Source of the DNA: an uncultured Bacilli bacterium
GTDB taxonomy: Bacteria; Bacillota_I; Bacilli_A; RF39; UBA660
DNA: 17,245 nucleotides
Assembly (NCBI GenBank): GCA_947629195.1
Contig: CANRCS010000010.1
Coordinates: 1 to 17,245 of the forward strand
Direction: 5' to 3'
Positions 1 through 7,696 of this stretch are shown piece after piece. Position 1 is the stretch's first letter. Each line of letters opens with the position of its first letter. Under the pieces are notes generated by a model, which saw nothing but the letters and a program-made list of their open reading frames with translations, was not told the origin of the DNA and searched no databases. Both the position numbers and the translations under genes were made by a program.

Positions 1-8
1 TTATTAAT

Positions 9-1637
9 TTATTTATCTAATGTAATTGTAATTGTGTATTTATTAGTTTCATCATTTTCATCCATTTGAACCATATATCCATTGTTTTGTAAATTCATTA
101 CGGTATTTCTTATAATTGCAACTGCTCCTGTTATATCATGTTGCATTATCATTGCTTGTGGTCCTGTTTCTTGTTCTTGGACAGGTTGTTCTTCTTGTGG
201 TGCAGCATATCCACCATCTTGTTGAGGTAATATTCCTTGCGCATTATTCATATCATTTCCGTAAGGTGTTTGCCCATAATTTTGTAGTTGCATTTGATTA
301 TACATCATATTAGGATCTTGCATAGGCATTTGTTGTCCTGGATAATATGGTACATTTTGTCCATAAGTTTGAGCTTGCATTTGATTATACATCATATTAG
401 GATCTTGCATAGGCATTTGTTGTCCCGGATAATATGGTGCATTTTGTCCATAATTTTGTGGTTGCATTTGATTATACATCATATTAGGATCTTGCATAGG
501 CATTTGTTGCCCTGGATAATATGGTGCATTTTGTCCATAATTTTGTGGTTGTGCTTGATTATACATCATATTAGGGTCTTGTGGTTGTGGATTATAAACA
601 CTACCTTGTGTAGCATTTTCTGGTATTTGTTGATTATATATATTATTTTCTTCTGATAACATAGGCGTTGGTGAAACCTCCTTTTCTTCTTTCGAACTAT
701 TTAATATTGGTTCATCTTTTGGAATACTTACAAAATTGTCAAATTTATCATCATTTTCTTCATTATTACCAATATCCATATTTGCTGCTTCATCATCTAA
801 ATTCGCATAGTTGTTTATAAATTTATTTCCATGGTTAATATTTATTTGATCAAAATCTGGTATTTCATTATCGACAGTATTTTGACTTTCATTATTTGGT
901 TCTTCCTCTGTTATTGCTTCTTCACTTTTTAAATTGTTATTATTAGTATTTTCAATATTTTGGCTATTATCACTACCAAAATCAATTATTTCTTCTACCT
1001 CTTCTTTTTCTTTTTCAATTGGTGAATTATTTTTTTCTTGCTCTAAAAAATCTTTTATAGCTAAATCTGTTTCTCTTACTGTCATTCTATTTTCTATAAT
1101 ATGATTTAGCATTTCTACTTGACTATCATGATTTTTAAGCGATAACAAACTTCTAGCATGTCTTTCAGATATTTTATTTTTAAGTAGTGCTTGTTGAACT
1201 TCATCGCTTAAATCTAGTAGTCTTAGAGTATTAGAAACAGCAGGTTGACTTTTGCCCATTTTTTTTGCCAATTCTTCTTGGGTCATTTGGCCTAAACTTA
1301 AAATTTGCTTATATGATTTAGCTTTTTCAACTGCCGTTAAATCTTTTCTTTGTATATTTTCTGCTAAAGCTATTTCTGCACTTGTTGCATCATCTAATTC
1401 CATAACAATTGATGGTACTTGTTTAAGTCCAATCATATTGGCTGCTTTATATCTTCTCTCCCCAGCTATTATTTCAAATTTATTTCCTAGTTTTCTCAAT
1501 ACAAGTGGTTGTATTAGGCCATGTTGTTTTATTGATTCAGCTAGTTCCTGCAAAGAGTCCTGGTCAAAATTTTTACGTGGCTGAAACCTGTTGGGGATTA
1601 TATCCTCAACATTTATATACTGTATTTTTTCTTGCAT
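9..1637 (-). CDS. noc: Noc/ParB-family nucleoid occlusion or chromosome partition protein with long low-complexity insert
   Basis: A ParB-type CTP-dependent DNA-binding protein of 542 residues. The N-terminal domain carries GERRYKA (59-65) and ENIQRKDL (93-100), the CTP-binding motifs. The helix-turn-helix region spans about 118-165, and the last 41 residues (502-542) resemble the C-terminal dimerisation segment of B. subtilis Noc. Position directly downstream of rsmG, the PNRFQPR start and the SERHAR motif favour Noc over Spo0J. B. subtilis Noc is about 283 residues. Here about 300 residues are inserted: an Asn/Glu-rich linker (about 201-350), then a 29-residue repeat array (about 353-460), then a Q/P/E-rich spacer. 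The start is fixed by a strong Shine-Dalgarno (AAGGAGGGG at 1647-1655) and no in-frame start lies upstream, so the N-terminal membrane-targeting helix of B. subtilis Noc is absent. In known Noc it binds NBS sites and inhibits division over the nucleoid; here the family is clear, but the Noc-versus-ParB role is inferred. Confidence 0.88.
   Translation of the reverse strand: MQEKIQYINVEDIIPNRFQPRKNFDQDSLQELAESIKQHGLIQPLVLRKLGNKFEIIAGERRYKAANMIGLKQVPSIVMELDDATSAEIALAENIQRKDLTAVEKAKSYKQILSLGQMTQEELAKKMGKSQPAVSNTLRLLDLSDEVQQALLKNKISERHARSLLSLKNHDSQVEMLNHIIENRMTVRETDLAIKDFLEQEKNNSPIEKEKEEVEEIIDFGSDNSQNIENTNNNNLKSEEAITEEEPNNESQNTVDNEIPDFDQININHGNKFINNYANLDDEAANMDIGNNEENDDKFDNFVSIPKDEPILNSSKEEKEVSPTPMLSEENNIYNQQIPENATQGSVYNPQPQDPNMMYNQAQPQNYGQNAPYYPGQQMPMQDPNMMYNQMQPQNYGQNAPYYPGQQMPMQDPNMMYNQMQAQTYGQNVPYYPGQQMPMQDPNMMYNQMQLQNYGQTPYGNDMNNAQGILPQQDGGYAAPQEEQPVQEQETGPQAMIMQHDITGAVAIIRNTVMNLQNNGYMVQMDENDETNKYTITITLDK
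269..580 (-). repeat. 87-bp in-frame tandem repeat array inside noc
   Basis: The shared 19-base start of the unit recurs at 296, 383, 470 and 557, exactly 87 bp apart. There are about three and a half units with only a few base differences between copies. Each encodes a 29-residue unit containing QDPNMMYNQ, QNYGQN and PYYPGQQMPM, starting at residue 353 of the protein. The near-identity at DNA level points to recent duplication or homogenisation, and the copy number is likely to vary between strains. Confidence 0.95.
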
Positions 1638-1725
1638 ATATAAGGACCCCTCCTTACTCTTTTTATTCTTTCAAAAGTTTACAATAATCTACTCTATATA
1701 TTATTCTAACTTTTTTCTGATATTT

Positions 1726-2430
1726 TTACAATGGTTTTTTCTTAATTTGTTCAAATTTCCTAGGATACATGTCTTTTGTTTTATCTAATTTTTGAACTTT
1801 TATAAGACTTCTATTACTATTTTCGATTGGTAATAAAAATTTTTGAATATCTACTATTTTACAGTTCAATTCATGTTCTATATTATTTATATTATTAAGT
1901 TCATCATCAATATTTGACTTCATTGCAATAAAATTACCATTTATTTTTAACATTGGAATAGATATTTCTAATAAAATGTTTAATTTTGCTACTGCACGAG
2001 CAGTTATAACATCATATTTTTCTATATTTTTCTTTGCAAATATTTCTGCTCTTTCATGTATTGCTTCTATATTTTTTAAATTTAACTTATTTATAACTTC
2101 TTTTAGAAAGTTTATTCTTTTATTTAATGAATCTACTAATGTTATTTTTAAATTAGGAAAAACTATTTTTAAAACAATTCCAGGAAATCCAGCTCCACTT
2201 CCTATATCACATAAACTTTTTATATTATTTAAGTTTATAATCTTATTAATAGTTAATGAATCATAATAATGTTTTAAATAAAAATCATTTTTATCTGTTA
2301 TTCCAGTAAGGTTCATAACTTTATTATATTCTATAACCATATTATAATATTCTTCTAATTGGTTTAATTGTTCTTGAGTTATATCTATATTTATTTTTTT
2401 TAATTCTTGAATAAAATTCTCAATATTCAT
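1726..2430 (-). CDS. rsmG: 16S rRNA (guanine-527 N7) methyltransferase RsmG
   Basis: Class I SAM-dependent methyltransferase that modifies G527 in the 530 loop of 16S rRNA; loss of the B. subtilis and E. coli enzymes gives low-level streptomycin resistance. Its 234 residues are the usual family length. Visible motifs are NLTGI (40-44), the KHYYDSL segment (53-59), the SAM-binding loop DIGSGAGFPGI (75-85), the acidic VDS after the second strand (about 99-101), and TARAVA (143-148). The ATG immediately follows the TAA of mnmG with no gap, and AGAGG lies 7 bases before it inside the end of mnmG, so translation is probably coupled. It sits in the conserved mnmE-mnmG-rsmG-noc order. Confidence 0.97.
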   Translation of the reverse strand: MNIENFIQELKKINIDITQEQLNQLEEYYNMVIEYNKVMNLTGITDKNDFYLKHYYDSLTINKIINLNNIKSLCDIGSGAGFPGIVLKIVFPNLKITLVDSLNKRINFLKEVINKLNLKNIEAIHERAEIFAKKNIEKYDVITARAVAKLNILLEISIPMLKINGNFIAMKSNIDDELNNINNIEHELNCKIVDIQKFLLPIENSNRSLIKVQKLDKTKDMYPRKFEQIKKKPL

Positions 2431-4287
2431 TTATATACCTCTTTTTTTTAAATAAATCATTAATATTGATATATCAGAAGGATTTACCCCACTTATTCTG
2501 CTTGCTTGTCCAATTGATGTTGGTTTTACTTTTATAAGTTTTTCCCTTGCTTCAGAAGCCAAGTTTTGAATTTGATTGTAATCTAAATCTTGTGGAATTT
2601 TTTTATTTTCTAATTTAATCATTTTTTCTGCTTCTCTAATAGTTTTATTAATATATCCTTCATATTTTATATTTATTTCTACTTGTTCTAATATTTCTTT
2701 ATCATAATCTATATTTATTAATCTTTTTATATGTTCCATATGGATTTCTGGTCTTTTTAATAAATCATATAAGAATATTCCATCTTTTATAATTGAACTA
2801 TTAATTGAAGTTAAAAATTCATTTATTTGTTTTGTTGGTGTTATTTTATTATTTTTTAAAAATTCTGTTAGTTCTTTTATTTTTTCTCTTTTATAAATTA
2901 ATCTATCATATTGCTTTTGATTAATTAAACCTACATTATATCCATATTCTCTAAGTCTTAAATCAGCATTATCATGTCTTAATAATAATCTAAATTCTGC
3001 ACGAGAAGTTAAAAGTCTATATGGCTCTAGTGTTCCTTTTGTTACTAAATCATCTATTAAAACACCAATATATGCTTCATTACGTCCTAAAATTAAAGGC
3101 TCTTTATTTTCTAATTTTAAAGCTGCATTTATACCTGCAATTAATCCTTGTGCAGCTGCTTCTTCATATCCACTTGTTCCATTTATTTGTCCAGCAGTAT
3201 ATAAGTTATTTATGATTTTGCTTTCAAGTGATGCTTTCATTTGTAAGGGATTAATTGCATCGTATTCTATGGCATAAGCATATTTTAAAATTTTTACATT
3301 TTCTAGTCCTTCTATACTATGTACCATTTGTTCTTGAACATCATGTGGCATACTTGTTGAAAAACCTTGTAAATATATATCATCATAATATAAAGATTCT
3401 GGTTCTAGAAATAATTGATGCCTATTTTTATCTGAAAATCTTACAACTTTATCTTCTATTGATGGGCAATACCTTGGACCTACTCCTTCTACATATCCAC
3501 CATACATACTTGATTTTTCAAGATTATCTCTAATTATTTTATGGGTATTTTCATTAGTATAAACTAAATAACATGGTTCTTGTTTTTCAATGTCATATAT
3601 AGGTTTATCATCAAAACTAAAAGTCCAATAGGTTTTATCTCCATCTTCTCTTCTAGTTTTTGAGTAATCTATTGTATGTCTATCAAGTCTTGGAGGTGTT
3701 CCAGTTTTAAGTCTTATTATTTCAAATCCTAATTTTCTAAGATTATCACTTAAATACATTGATGGTTCTTCATTATTTGGACCTTTTCTTGTTCTAGTTG
3801 AACCAACTAATATATCTGATTTTAAATATGTACCTGTAGTTAGTATTACTGCTTTTGAATATATTTTTTTATTATCTTTTAAAATAACTCCCCTTATTTC
3901 ATTATTTTCTACTATTAAATCTTCCACAATTGATTCCATTAAATCCAAATTTTCTTGATTTTGTAGAAGTTTTAACATTTCCTTTGGATAAGTTATTTTG
4001 TCTCCTTGTGCTCTTAAACTTCTTACTGCTGGTCCTTTTGATGAATTAAGCATTTTTATTTGAATATGTGTTTTATCTGCAACTTTCCCCATTTGTCCAC
4101 CTAAAGCATCTATTTCGCGTACTACAATTCCTTTAGCACTTCCACCTATTGAAGGATTACATGGCATACTTGCTACATTTTTTAAATTACCTGTTATTAA
4201 TAAAGTCTTATGATTTTTTTTAGCTGCTGCAAGGGAAGCTTCACATCCAGCATGGCCTGCTCCTACAACAATTATTTCATAATTCAT
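2431..4287 (-). CDS. mnmG: tRNA uridine 5-carboxymethylaminomethyl modification enzyme MnmG (GidA)
   Basis: FAD-binding partner of MnmE. The MnmEG complex installs the (carboxymethyl)aminomethyl group on the wobble uridine U34 of tRNAs reading two-fold degenerate codons. The FAD-binding Rossmann motif GAGHAGCE is at residues 9-16, followed by MPCNPSIGG (41-49). GPRYCPSIE, with the conserved Cys near residue 274, and the C-terminal signature RLLTSRAEFRLLLRHDNADLR are both present. The length, 618 residues, is typical. A GTG three codons upstream (4294-4296) gives a longer frame, but its first G is the last base of the Shine-Dalgarno AGGAAG (4296-4301). The ATG at 4285-4287 sits 8 bases from that site and was chosen. 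It lies 17 bases after mnmE. Confidence 0.97.
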   Translation of the reverse strand: MNYEIIVVGAGHAGCEASLAAAKKNHKTLLITGNLKNVASMPCNPSIGGSAKGIVVREIDALGGQMGKVADKTHIQIKMLNSSKGPAVRSLRAQGDKITYPKEMLKLLQNQENLDLMESIVEDLIVENNEIRGVILKDNKKIYSKAVILTTGTYLKSDILVGSTRTRKGPNNEEPSMYLSDNLRKLGFEIIRLKTGTPPRLDRHTIDYSKTRREDGDKTYWTFSFDDKPIYDIEKQEPCYLVYTNENTHKIIRDNLEKSSMYGGYVEGVGPRYCPSIEDKVVRFSDKNRHQLFLEPESLYYDDIYLQGFSTSMPHDVQEQMVHSIEGLENVKILKYAYAIEYDAINPLQMKASLESKIINNLYTAGQINGTSGYEEAAAQGLIAGINAALKLENKEPLILGRNEAYIGVLIDDLVTKGTLEPYRLLTSRAEFRLLLRHDNADLRLREYGYNVGLINQKQYDRLIYKREKIKELTEFLKNNKITPTKQINEFLTSINSSIIKDGIFLYDLLKRPEIHMEHIKRLINIDYDKEILEQVEINIKYEGYINKTIREAEKMIKLENKKIPQDLDYNQIQNLASEAREKLIKVKPTSIGQASRISGVNPSDISILMIYLKKRGI

Positions 4288-4304
4288 ATATGTCACTTCC
4301 TACT

Positions 4305-5660
4305 TTATTTTCCTAAACAAAATTGAGTAAATAATTGGTCTATTAATTCATCAGAATAAGACTCTCCTATTATTTCACCTAAAATATTCCATATATTTTT
4401 TAAATCAATTTGTATCATATCTATTGGTATATCATTTGAAATTGAAATATCAATATCATTAATAATTTTTACACATTGTTTTAATAGTGATATACTTCTC
4501 GCACTACTTAAATATGTTAAATCTTTATCTTCTATTTTTCCTAAATTAAATAATTCAACAATTTTATTTTTAAGATTGTCTAATCCATCGTTTTTTATTG
4601 TATTGCTTGTTATAATTTCTAATCCTTTTAATTTTTCCATATCTATTTTTGATGGTAAATCATTTTTATTAATTAATATAATACGTTTTTTGTCTTTAGT
4701 ATTATCTATTAATTTTAAATCATCTTCTGATAAACTTTCATTATTATTTAATACAATTATTATTAAATCAACATTTTCTAAAGTTTTTTTACTTTTTTCT
4801 ACACCTATTTTTTCTACTAAATCATTAGTAGTTCTAATACCTGCTGTATCGATTACATTTACAGTTATTCCATTTAATATAAATTCACCTTCAACTATAT
4901 CTCTTGTTGTTCCTTTTATATCTGTTACTATTGCTTTATCTTCTTCTAATAAAGCATTTAAAATACTACTTTTACCTACATTTGGACTTCCAAATATTCC
5001 TATTGTAATGCCATCTTTAATTAGTTTTGTATTTTCTGATTTTATAAGTATTTTATTAATCTCTTCTTTAATATATATTAATTTTTCTTTTAATAAATTA
5101 TTTGTCATTTCTATAGCATCCTCATACTCTGGATAGTCAATATTAACTTCAATATTAGTTAAAACTTCTACTATATTTTGTCTTAAATCTTTTATTAAAG
5201 ATGATATTTTACCTTCTACTCCATTTATTGCCATCTTTCTAGTAGTTTCAGTTTTAGAATTTATTAAATCCATAACAGATTCTGCTTCTATTAAATCTAT
5301 TCTACCATTTAAAAATGCTCTTTTAGTAAATTCTCCTGGTTCTGCTAATCTACATCCATTATTAAGTAATAATTCTAAAATTTTATTTGTAGTAGCAAGA
5401 CCACCATGACAATTTATTTCAACTATATCTTCTTTAGTAAATGTTTTTGGTGCTTTCATAACTGATACTAATACTTCATCTATAATATCTTTATCATCTA
5501 CAATATGTCCATAATTTATTGTATGTGAATCTACTTTTAATAAATCATTACCTTTAAAAATTTTATTTGTTATTTTTATTGCATCTATTCCACTAACCCT
5601 TATTATTGAAATTGCTCCTATACTTAGTGCAGTTGAAACTGCTGCAATAGTATCATACAT
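4305..5660 (-). CDS. mnmE: tRNA modification GTPase MnmE (TrmE/ThdF)
   Basis: Multidomain GTPase that acts with MnmG on tRNA wobble U34. The N-terminal tetrahydrofolate-binding domain begins MYDTIAAVSTA. The G domain inserted in the helical domain shows G1 GSPNVGKS (224-231), G2 GTTRD (250-254), G3 DTAG (271-274) and G4 NKND (331-334). The extreme C-terminus is CLGK (448-451), matching the C-x-G-K motif with its essential Cys. Length 451 is normal and all key residues are intact. GGTGGTGA lies 4 bases before the ATG. It is the first gene of its transcription unit, with an extended -10 promoter upstream (5686-5694) and a hairpin separating it from jag. Confidence 0.98.
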   Translation of the reverse strand: MYDTIAAVSTALSIGAISIIRVSGIDAIKITNKIFKGNDLLKVDSHTINYGHIVDDKDIIDEVLVSVMKAPKTFTKEDIVEINCHGGLATTNKILELLLNNGCRLAEPGEFTKRAFLNGRIDLIEAESVMDLINSKTETTRKMAINGVEGKISSLIKDLRQNIVEVLTNIEVNIDYPEYEDAIEMTNNLLKEKLIYIKEEINKILIKSENTKLIKDGITIGIFGSPNVGKSSILNALLEEDKAIVTDIKGTTRDIVEGEFILNGITVNVIDTAGIRTTNDLVEKIGVEKSKKTLENVDLIIIVLNNNESLSEDDLKLIDNTKDKKRIILINKNDLPSKIDMEKLKGLEIITSNTIKNDGLDNLKNKIVELFNLGKIEDKDLTYLSSARSISLLKQCVKIINDIDISISNDIPIDMIQIDLKNIWNILGEIIGESYSDELIDQLFTQFCLGK

Positions 5661-5685
5661 AAAATCACCACCAATTCGATTACTA

Positions 5686-5694
5686 ATTATATCA
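5686..5694 (-). promoter_or_regulatory. Extended -10 promoter for mnmE-mnmG-rsmG(-noc)
   Basis: On the minus strand the sequence reads TGATATAAT, a perfect TGn-TATAAT extended -10 element, about 25 bases before the mnmE ATG. There is no good -35 at 17 bases, as is common for extended -10 promoters. It lies just after the hairpin that ends the jag unit, which makes functional sense. Confidence 0.65.
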
Positions 5695-5712
5695 TATTTT
5701 TAATTATAAATT

Positions 5713-5752
5713 AAAAAATTATTAACAAATTCATTATTGTTAATAATTTTTT
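5713..5752 (-). terminator. Hairpin terminator after jag
   Basis: A perfect 16-bp inverted repeat (arms 5713-5728 and 5737-5752) with an 8-base loop, just downstream of the jag stop. The minus-strand transcript ends the stem in a run of six U. The stem is almost entirely A/U with a single G-C pair, so it may be a weak terminator. It separates jag from the mnmE promoter. Confidence 0.6.
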
Positions 5753-5757
5753 GTTAA

Positions 5758-6372
5758 TTAATCTTGTTTTGGCTTTATTACTATATATCTATTTGGTTCT
5801 TCCCCAACACTTTCAGTATATACATCTTTAAATTTGGAAATAGCATTATGAACTATTCTTCTTTGATATGAGTTCATACTATCCATTTTGGTTTCTATTT
5901 TTGTTCTAGAAACTTCTTTTGCTAATTTACGAGCTAGAAACTCTAAATTTTTTATTTGTTTTGATTTGTAATTTTCAACATCTAATACGATATTTAATTT
6001 TGTATTATATTTTATCATTACCATTTGTTTTACAATTGTTTGTAGAGATGATAATGTTTGTCCATTTTTACCTATTAATATAGGATTGTTATCCGAAAAC
6101 ATTCTCATACTTATTGTATTGTCTCTTATTTTTATTTCAATTTTAGTATCTATTCCCATTAATTTAGTAATATTAATAAGAAAATTATTAACATCATTTA
6201 CTATATCTTCTTTTTTATAAACTTCAATTTCTACTTTTTTACCACCAAATAGTCCTTGTTTTACTTCTTTTTCATGAACTATTAATTCTTCTATTGGCAC
6301 ATTTAATTCTTCTGTTGCTTGATTTACTGCATCTTCATAAGTTTTTGCCGTATATACATATTTAAAATCCAT
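5758..6372 (-). CDS. jag: RNA-binding protein Jag/KhpB (Jag_N, KH, R3H domains)
   Basis: Single-stranded nucleic-acid-binding protein encoded next to yidC across Firmicutes; KhpB/EloR in streptococci acts with KhpA in cell elongation and small-RNA regulation. The N-terminal Jag_N domain covers about 1-52, with LFGGKK at the end of that module. The KH domain carries the GKNG loop at 101-104. The C-terminal R3H motif is R171-x3-H175. Length 204 is typical. A GTG at 6388-6390 would overlap yidC by 17 bases and precede the AGGA Shine-Dalgarno. The ATG at 6370-6372, 6 bases from AGGA and one base after the yidC stop, is preferred. Translational coupling to yidC is likely. Confidence 0.95.
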   Translation of the reverse strand: MDFKYVYTAKTYEDAVNQATEELNVPIEELIVHEKEVKQGLFGGKKVEIEVYKKEDIVNDVNNFLINITKLMGIDTKIEIKIRDNTISMRMFSDNNPILIGKNGQTLSSLQTIVKQMVMIKYNTKLNIVLDVENYKSKQIKNLEFLARKLAKEVSRTKIETKMDSMNSYQRRIVHNAISKFKDVYTESVGEEPNRYIVIKPKQD

Positions 6373-6373
6373 A

Positions 6374-7318
6374 TTATTTCCTACTTTCACTTTGTTTTTT
6401 TACTATTAAATTTTGTACAACAGTAAATAAATTAGTTGCTATCCAATAAATTGCTATACCTGCTGGTAAACTAAATGATGCTATTGCAATTATTATCATC
6501 ATAAATCTTGTCATAAATTTCATTTGTTGTTCTTGTTCTGGAGCTACTGCAGTTGCATTTAATTTAAATGAAAAATATGTTGTTGCGATTGTTGCAATTA
6601 TTAATATTATATAGATGTATGTTCCTTTAGATAAAGCAACGATTGGTGTTGTTCCTAAATGAAATCCAATAAATGTTTCTTCAAATAGTGCAGGTACTCT
6701 ATTAACTGCTTCTAGAAATGCAAAGAATAAAGGAATTTGTATGAATGAGAATAAACAACCAGACATTGGATTAATATTATATTTTTTATATACCATCATC
6801 ATTTCTTGCGATTTTTGCATCATTACATCTCTATCATCTTGTGGTTTATTTTGATATTTTCTTTCTATTTTATTAAGTTCTGGTTGAGCTTTTTTCATAT
6901 TTTCAGATTGCATTGCTGTTTTCTTTGTTATTGGTATTAATACTGCCCTTATTAATATACTGACAATTATTAAACCAAATCCATAATTTTTAAGTAATTT
7001 ACCTATCGTTATTATTAACCAAGCAAGTGGTTTTACAAATATTGAAGTCCATAATCCTTCATATCCACCAGATGTTATTTTAAATTCTTTACATTCTGGT
7101 AATTTTGAAATATCAACATCATTTTTTTTGTATATATCTATAACTTCTTTATTTGTAGGCTTACATAAAATATTTTCTGTAATAGATTGTCCTGTTTTTT
7201 CGTAGACTACTCTCTTATTATTCTTATCTGTTAATGTTTTAGTACATCCAGTAGTTAAAAATAGGAATAATACTAAAATAATTAATATTTTTCTTTTTTT
7301 CAATTTGTTCATCTCCAT
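6374..7318 (-). CDS. yidC: Membrane protein insertase YidC/OxaA/SpoIIIJ (lipoprotein)
   Basis: Inserts and folds membrane proteins in the cytoplasmic membrane, alone or with SecYEG. The N-terminal basic stretch, hydrophobic core and LTTGC (C25) make a lipoprotein signal peptide. The conserved groove arginine is R124 in ILIRAVLIP. Further membrane segments surround NPMSGCLFSFIQIPLFFAF and SLPAGIAIYWIATNLF, the signature end of the family. At 314 residues it exceeds B. subtilis SpoIIIJ (about 261), mainly through a longer stretch between the lipid Cys and the first conserved membrane segment, which carries two extra Cys (C52, C76). The start overlaps the 3' end of rnpA. A second ATG at 7310-7312 forms an ATGA overlap with the rnpA stop and would give 312 residues, so the exact start is open. 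Confidence 0.96.
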   Translation of the reverse strand: MEMNKLKKRKILIILVLFLFLTTGCTKTLTDKNNKRVVYEKTGQSITENILCKPTNKEVIDIYKKNDVDISKLPECKEFKITSGGYEGLWTSIFVKPLAWLIITIGKLLKNYGFGLIIVSILIRAVLIPITKKTAMQSENMKKAQPELNKIERKYQNKPQDDRDVMMQKSQEMMMVYKKYNINPMSGCLFSFIQIPLFFAFLEAVNRVPALFEETFIGFHLGTTPIVALSKGTYIYIILIIATIATTYFSFKLNATAVAPEQEQQMKFMTRFMMIIIAIASFSLPAGIAIYWIATNLFTVVQNLIVKKQSESRK

Positions 7319-7641
7319 TTACTATATTCTAATAATTTTATTATAGAATTTTCTTTTTCTTTAAATGTTAAATCTAAAAATGGTTTCTTCATTATTATAA
7401 TATAATCTTGATATTTTTTAAATAGATTTTCATTTTTATCTATAATATTTTTTACTTGTCTTTTAATTTTATTTCTTATAACAGCATTACCTATTTTTTT
7501 ACTAACAGAAATACCGTACCTATTTCTATTTAATTCATTTTCCTTATAATATATAACTATATATTTATTTCCGATAGTTTTTCTATTATTAAGTACTTTT
7601 TTAAATTCTTCATTTTTTTTAACTATATTTATCTTTTTCAT
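7309..7641 (-). CDS. rnpA: Ribonuclease P protein component RnpA
   Basis: Small basic protein that binds the catalytic RNA (rnpB) and helps 5' maturation of pre-tRNA. The 110 residues begin MKKINIVKKNEEF, matching the family N-terminus, and contain the RNR signature region GNAVIRNKIKRQVK (51-64). The open frame continues ten codons upstream to 7671, but that start falls inside the terminator hairpin at 7662-7687. The ATG at 7639-7641 has AAAGGTGA five bases upstream, so it is the start used here. The TGA stop overlaps the beginning of yidC. Confidence 0.97.
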   Translation of the reverse strand: MKKINIVKKNEEFKKVLNNRKTIGNKYIVIYYKENELNRNRYGISVSKKIGNAVIRNKIKRQVKNIIDKNENLFKKYQDYIIIMKKPFLDLTFKEKENSIIKLLEYSKWR

Positions 7642-7661
7642 AGCTTCACCTTTTATATAGT

Positions 7662-7687
7662 AAAAAACCACTGATAAATTGCAGTGG
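7662..7687 (-). terminator. Intrinsic terminator/attenuator between rpmH and rnpA
   Basis: The minus-strand transcript has CCACTG, an 8-base loop, CAGTGG, then six U, only 9 bases after the rpmH stop. This is a compact rho-independent terminator. rnpA has no obvious promoter of its own in the 20 bases that follow, so partial read-through would set a high rpmH to rnpA-yidC-jag ratio. Confidence 0.8.
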
Positions 7688-7696
7688 TATATATTC

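Noticed and set aside
260..580. Regular 87-bp repeats considered as a CRISPR array
   Set aside because: The repeats are in frame, contiguous without unique spacers, and encode a repeat in the Noc protein.
4576..5136. 186-codon open frame on the plus strand opposite mnmE, and other long antisense frames opposite noc, mnmG, gyrB and gyrA
   Set aside because: They lie wholly inside well-identified genes, show low-complexity composition from AT-rich antisense reading, and have no family resemblance.
7642..7671. Longer N-terminus for RnpA starting at 7671
   Set aside because: It would start inside the rpmH terminator hairpin. The ATG at 7639-7641 has a proper ribosome site and matches the family start.
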